5,270 bases of DNA from Candidatus Woesearchaeota archaeon UBA119. Lineage in GTDB: Archaea; Nanobdellota; Nanobdellia; Woesearchaeales; UBA119. The stretch lies in the NCBI GenBank assembly GCA_002505945.1, contig DAWM01000079.1, positions 1 to 5,270 of the forward strand, written 5' to 3'. The position numbers and the translations under genes are program-made. Of this stretch, positions 4,811-5,270 are shown in pieces. The notes under the pieces were generated by a model. That model worked only from the letters and a program-made list of their open reading frames with translations. It made no database searches and had not been told where the DNA came from. Positions within the stretch are counted from its first letter, which is position 1. The number at the start of each line of letters is the position of its first letter.

Positions 4811-5270
4811 ATGACAAATCTTTTTGAGAACGCTTTAAAGGTAGTGAAGGATACTGCTGAGCAGGCAGGTATTTCTGATAAGATTGGATTCCTTCTCAAT
4901 CCTAAAAGAGCAATTAGTGTCAGCTTCCCAGTTAAGATGGATGACGGAAGCATACAATATTTTCAGGGCTATAGAGTAAATTACAACGATTCAAGGGGGC
5001 CAGCCAAAGGTGGAGTAAGATTCCATCCCAATGTTTCAATAGAAGAGGTAAAGGCGCTTTCCCTCTGGATGGCCCTTAAGACTGCAGTTGTTGATGTTCC
5101 GTATGGCGGAGGCAAAGGCGGGGTTATTGTCAATCCAAAGCAGCTTTCCCAGGATGAACTGGAAAAATTAGCCAGGGGATATGTAAGAGCCTTGTCCTTT
5201 GAGTTTGACCCAGATATAGACGTTCCTGCACCTGATGTTTATACCTCTCCCCAAACAATGGCTTTGGTGG
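4811..5270 (+). CDS. gdhA: Glutamate dehydrogenase (Glu/Leu/Phe/Val family), 5' part
   Basis: This is the N-terminal 153 codons of an enzyme that interconverts glutamate and 2-oxoglutarate plus ammonia using NAD(P)(H). The window cuts it off; family members are about 415-420 aa, so roughly a third is seen, covering most of the substrate-binding domain. Signature stretches are GPAKGGVRFHP with K66, the helix leading to K90, VPYGGGKGGV with catalytic K102, and VPAPDVYT with catalytic D142. All key residues visible are intact. After PAPDVYT the usual Asn is Ser (S146), a position near the active site. The nucleotide-binding Rossmann domain lies beyond the edge, so NAD versus NADP preference cannot be read. 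The gene starts 5 bases after trxB and shares its reading direction and ribosome-binding style, so it is part of the same operon. Other amino-acid dehydrogenases of the superfamily are less likely given the GDH-like PAPDVYT and GGVRFHP motifs. Confidence 0.92.
   Translation, partial: MTNLFENALKVVKDTAEQAGISDKIGFLLNPKRAISVSFPVKMDDGSIQYFQGYRVNYNDSRGPAKGGVRFHPNVSIEEVKALSLWMALKTAVVDVPYGGGKGGVIVNPKQLSQDELEKLARGYVRALSFEFDPDIDVPAPDVYTSPQTMALV

Overview
The window looks archaeal. The evidence is a Rad50-type ATPase with a CPxC zinc hook, a tRNA gene without an encoded CCA end, TATA-box/T-run style transcription signals, and Shine-Dalgarno sites that are nearly all GGTGAT, the perfect match to an archaeal 16S tail. 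Base composition is moderately AT-rich. Gene order and the flavour of the proteins suit a small-genome (DPANN-like) or other uncultivated euryarchaeal lineage, but the lineage is an inference.

Layout: (1) bases 1-22 are the 3' end of a tRNA gene on the + strand. (2) A convergent - strand gene (39-557) encodes an unrecognised 172-residue acidic/basic soluble protein. (3) A 126-bp divergent spacer (558-683) carries a TATA-like element for each flanking gene, both placed so close to the start codons that the mRNAs are probably leaderless. (4) rad50 (684-3131) is complete but has no mre11 beside it in this window. (5) A 98-bp spacer (3132-3229) holds a hairpin/T-run, a strong TATA box, a palindrome exactly where transcription should start, and a Shine-Dalgarno site. 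(6) A tightly packed + strand operon follows: thioredoxin (3230-3562), a YruB-type glutaredoxin-like redoxin (3582-3818), thioredoxin reductase (3831-4805) and the first 153 codons of a glutamate dehydrogenase (4811 to the window edge). No stretch over 300 bases lacks a gene.

Functionally, the operon is a compact thiol-disulfide relay: the FAD enzyme TrxB would draw electrons from a nicotinamide cofactor and reduce the CAPC thioredoxin and the CPYC redoxin. The co-transcribed glutamate dehydrogenase could recycle NAD(P)H for it, or could simply share its regulation. The most noteworthy points are this redoxin/GDH coupling, the altered pyridine-nucleotide-binding motifs in TrxB, the operator-like palindrome at the predicted start site, and the contrast between leaderless genes on the left and uniformly GGTGA-led genes on the right. 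I found no mobile element, CRISPR array or clearly new system.
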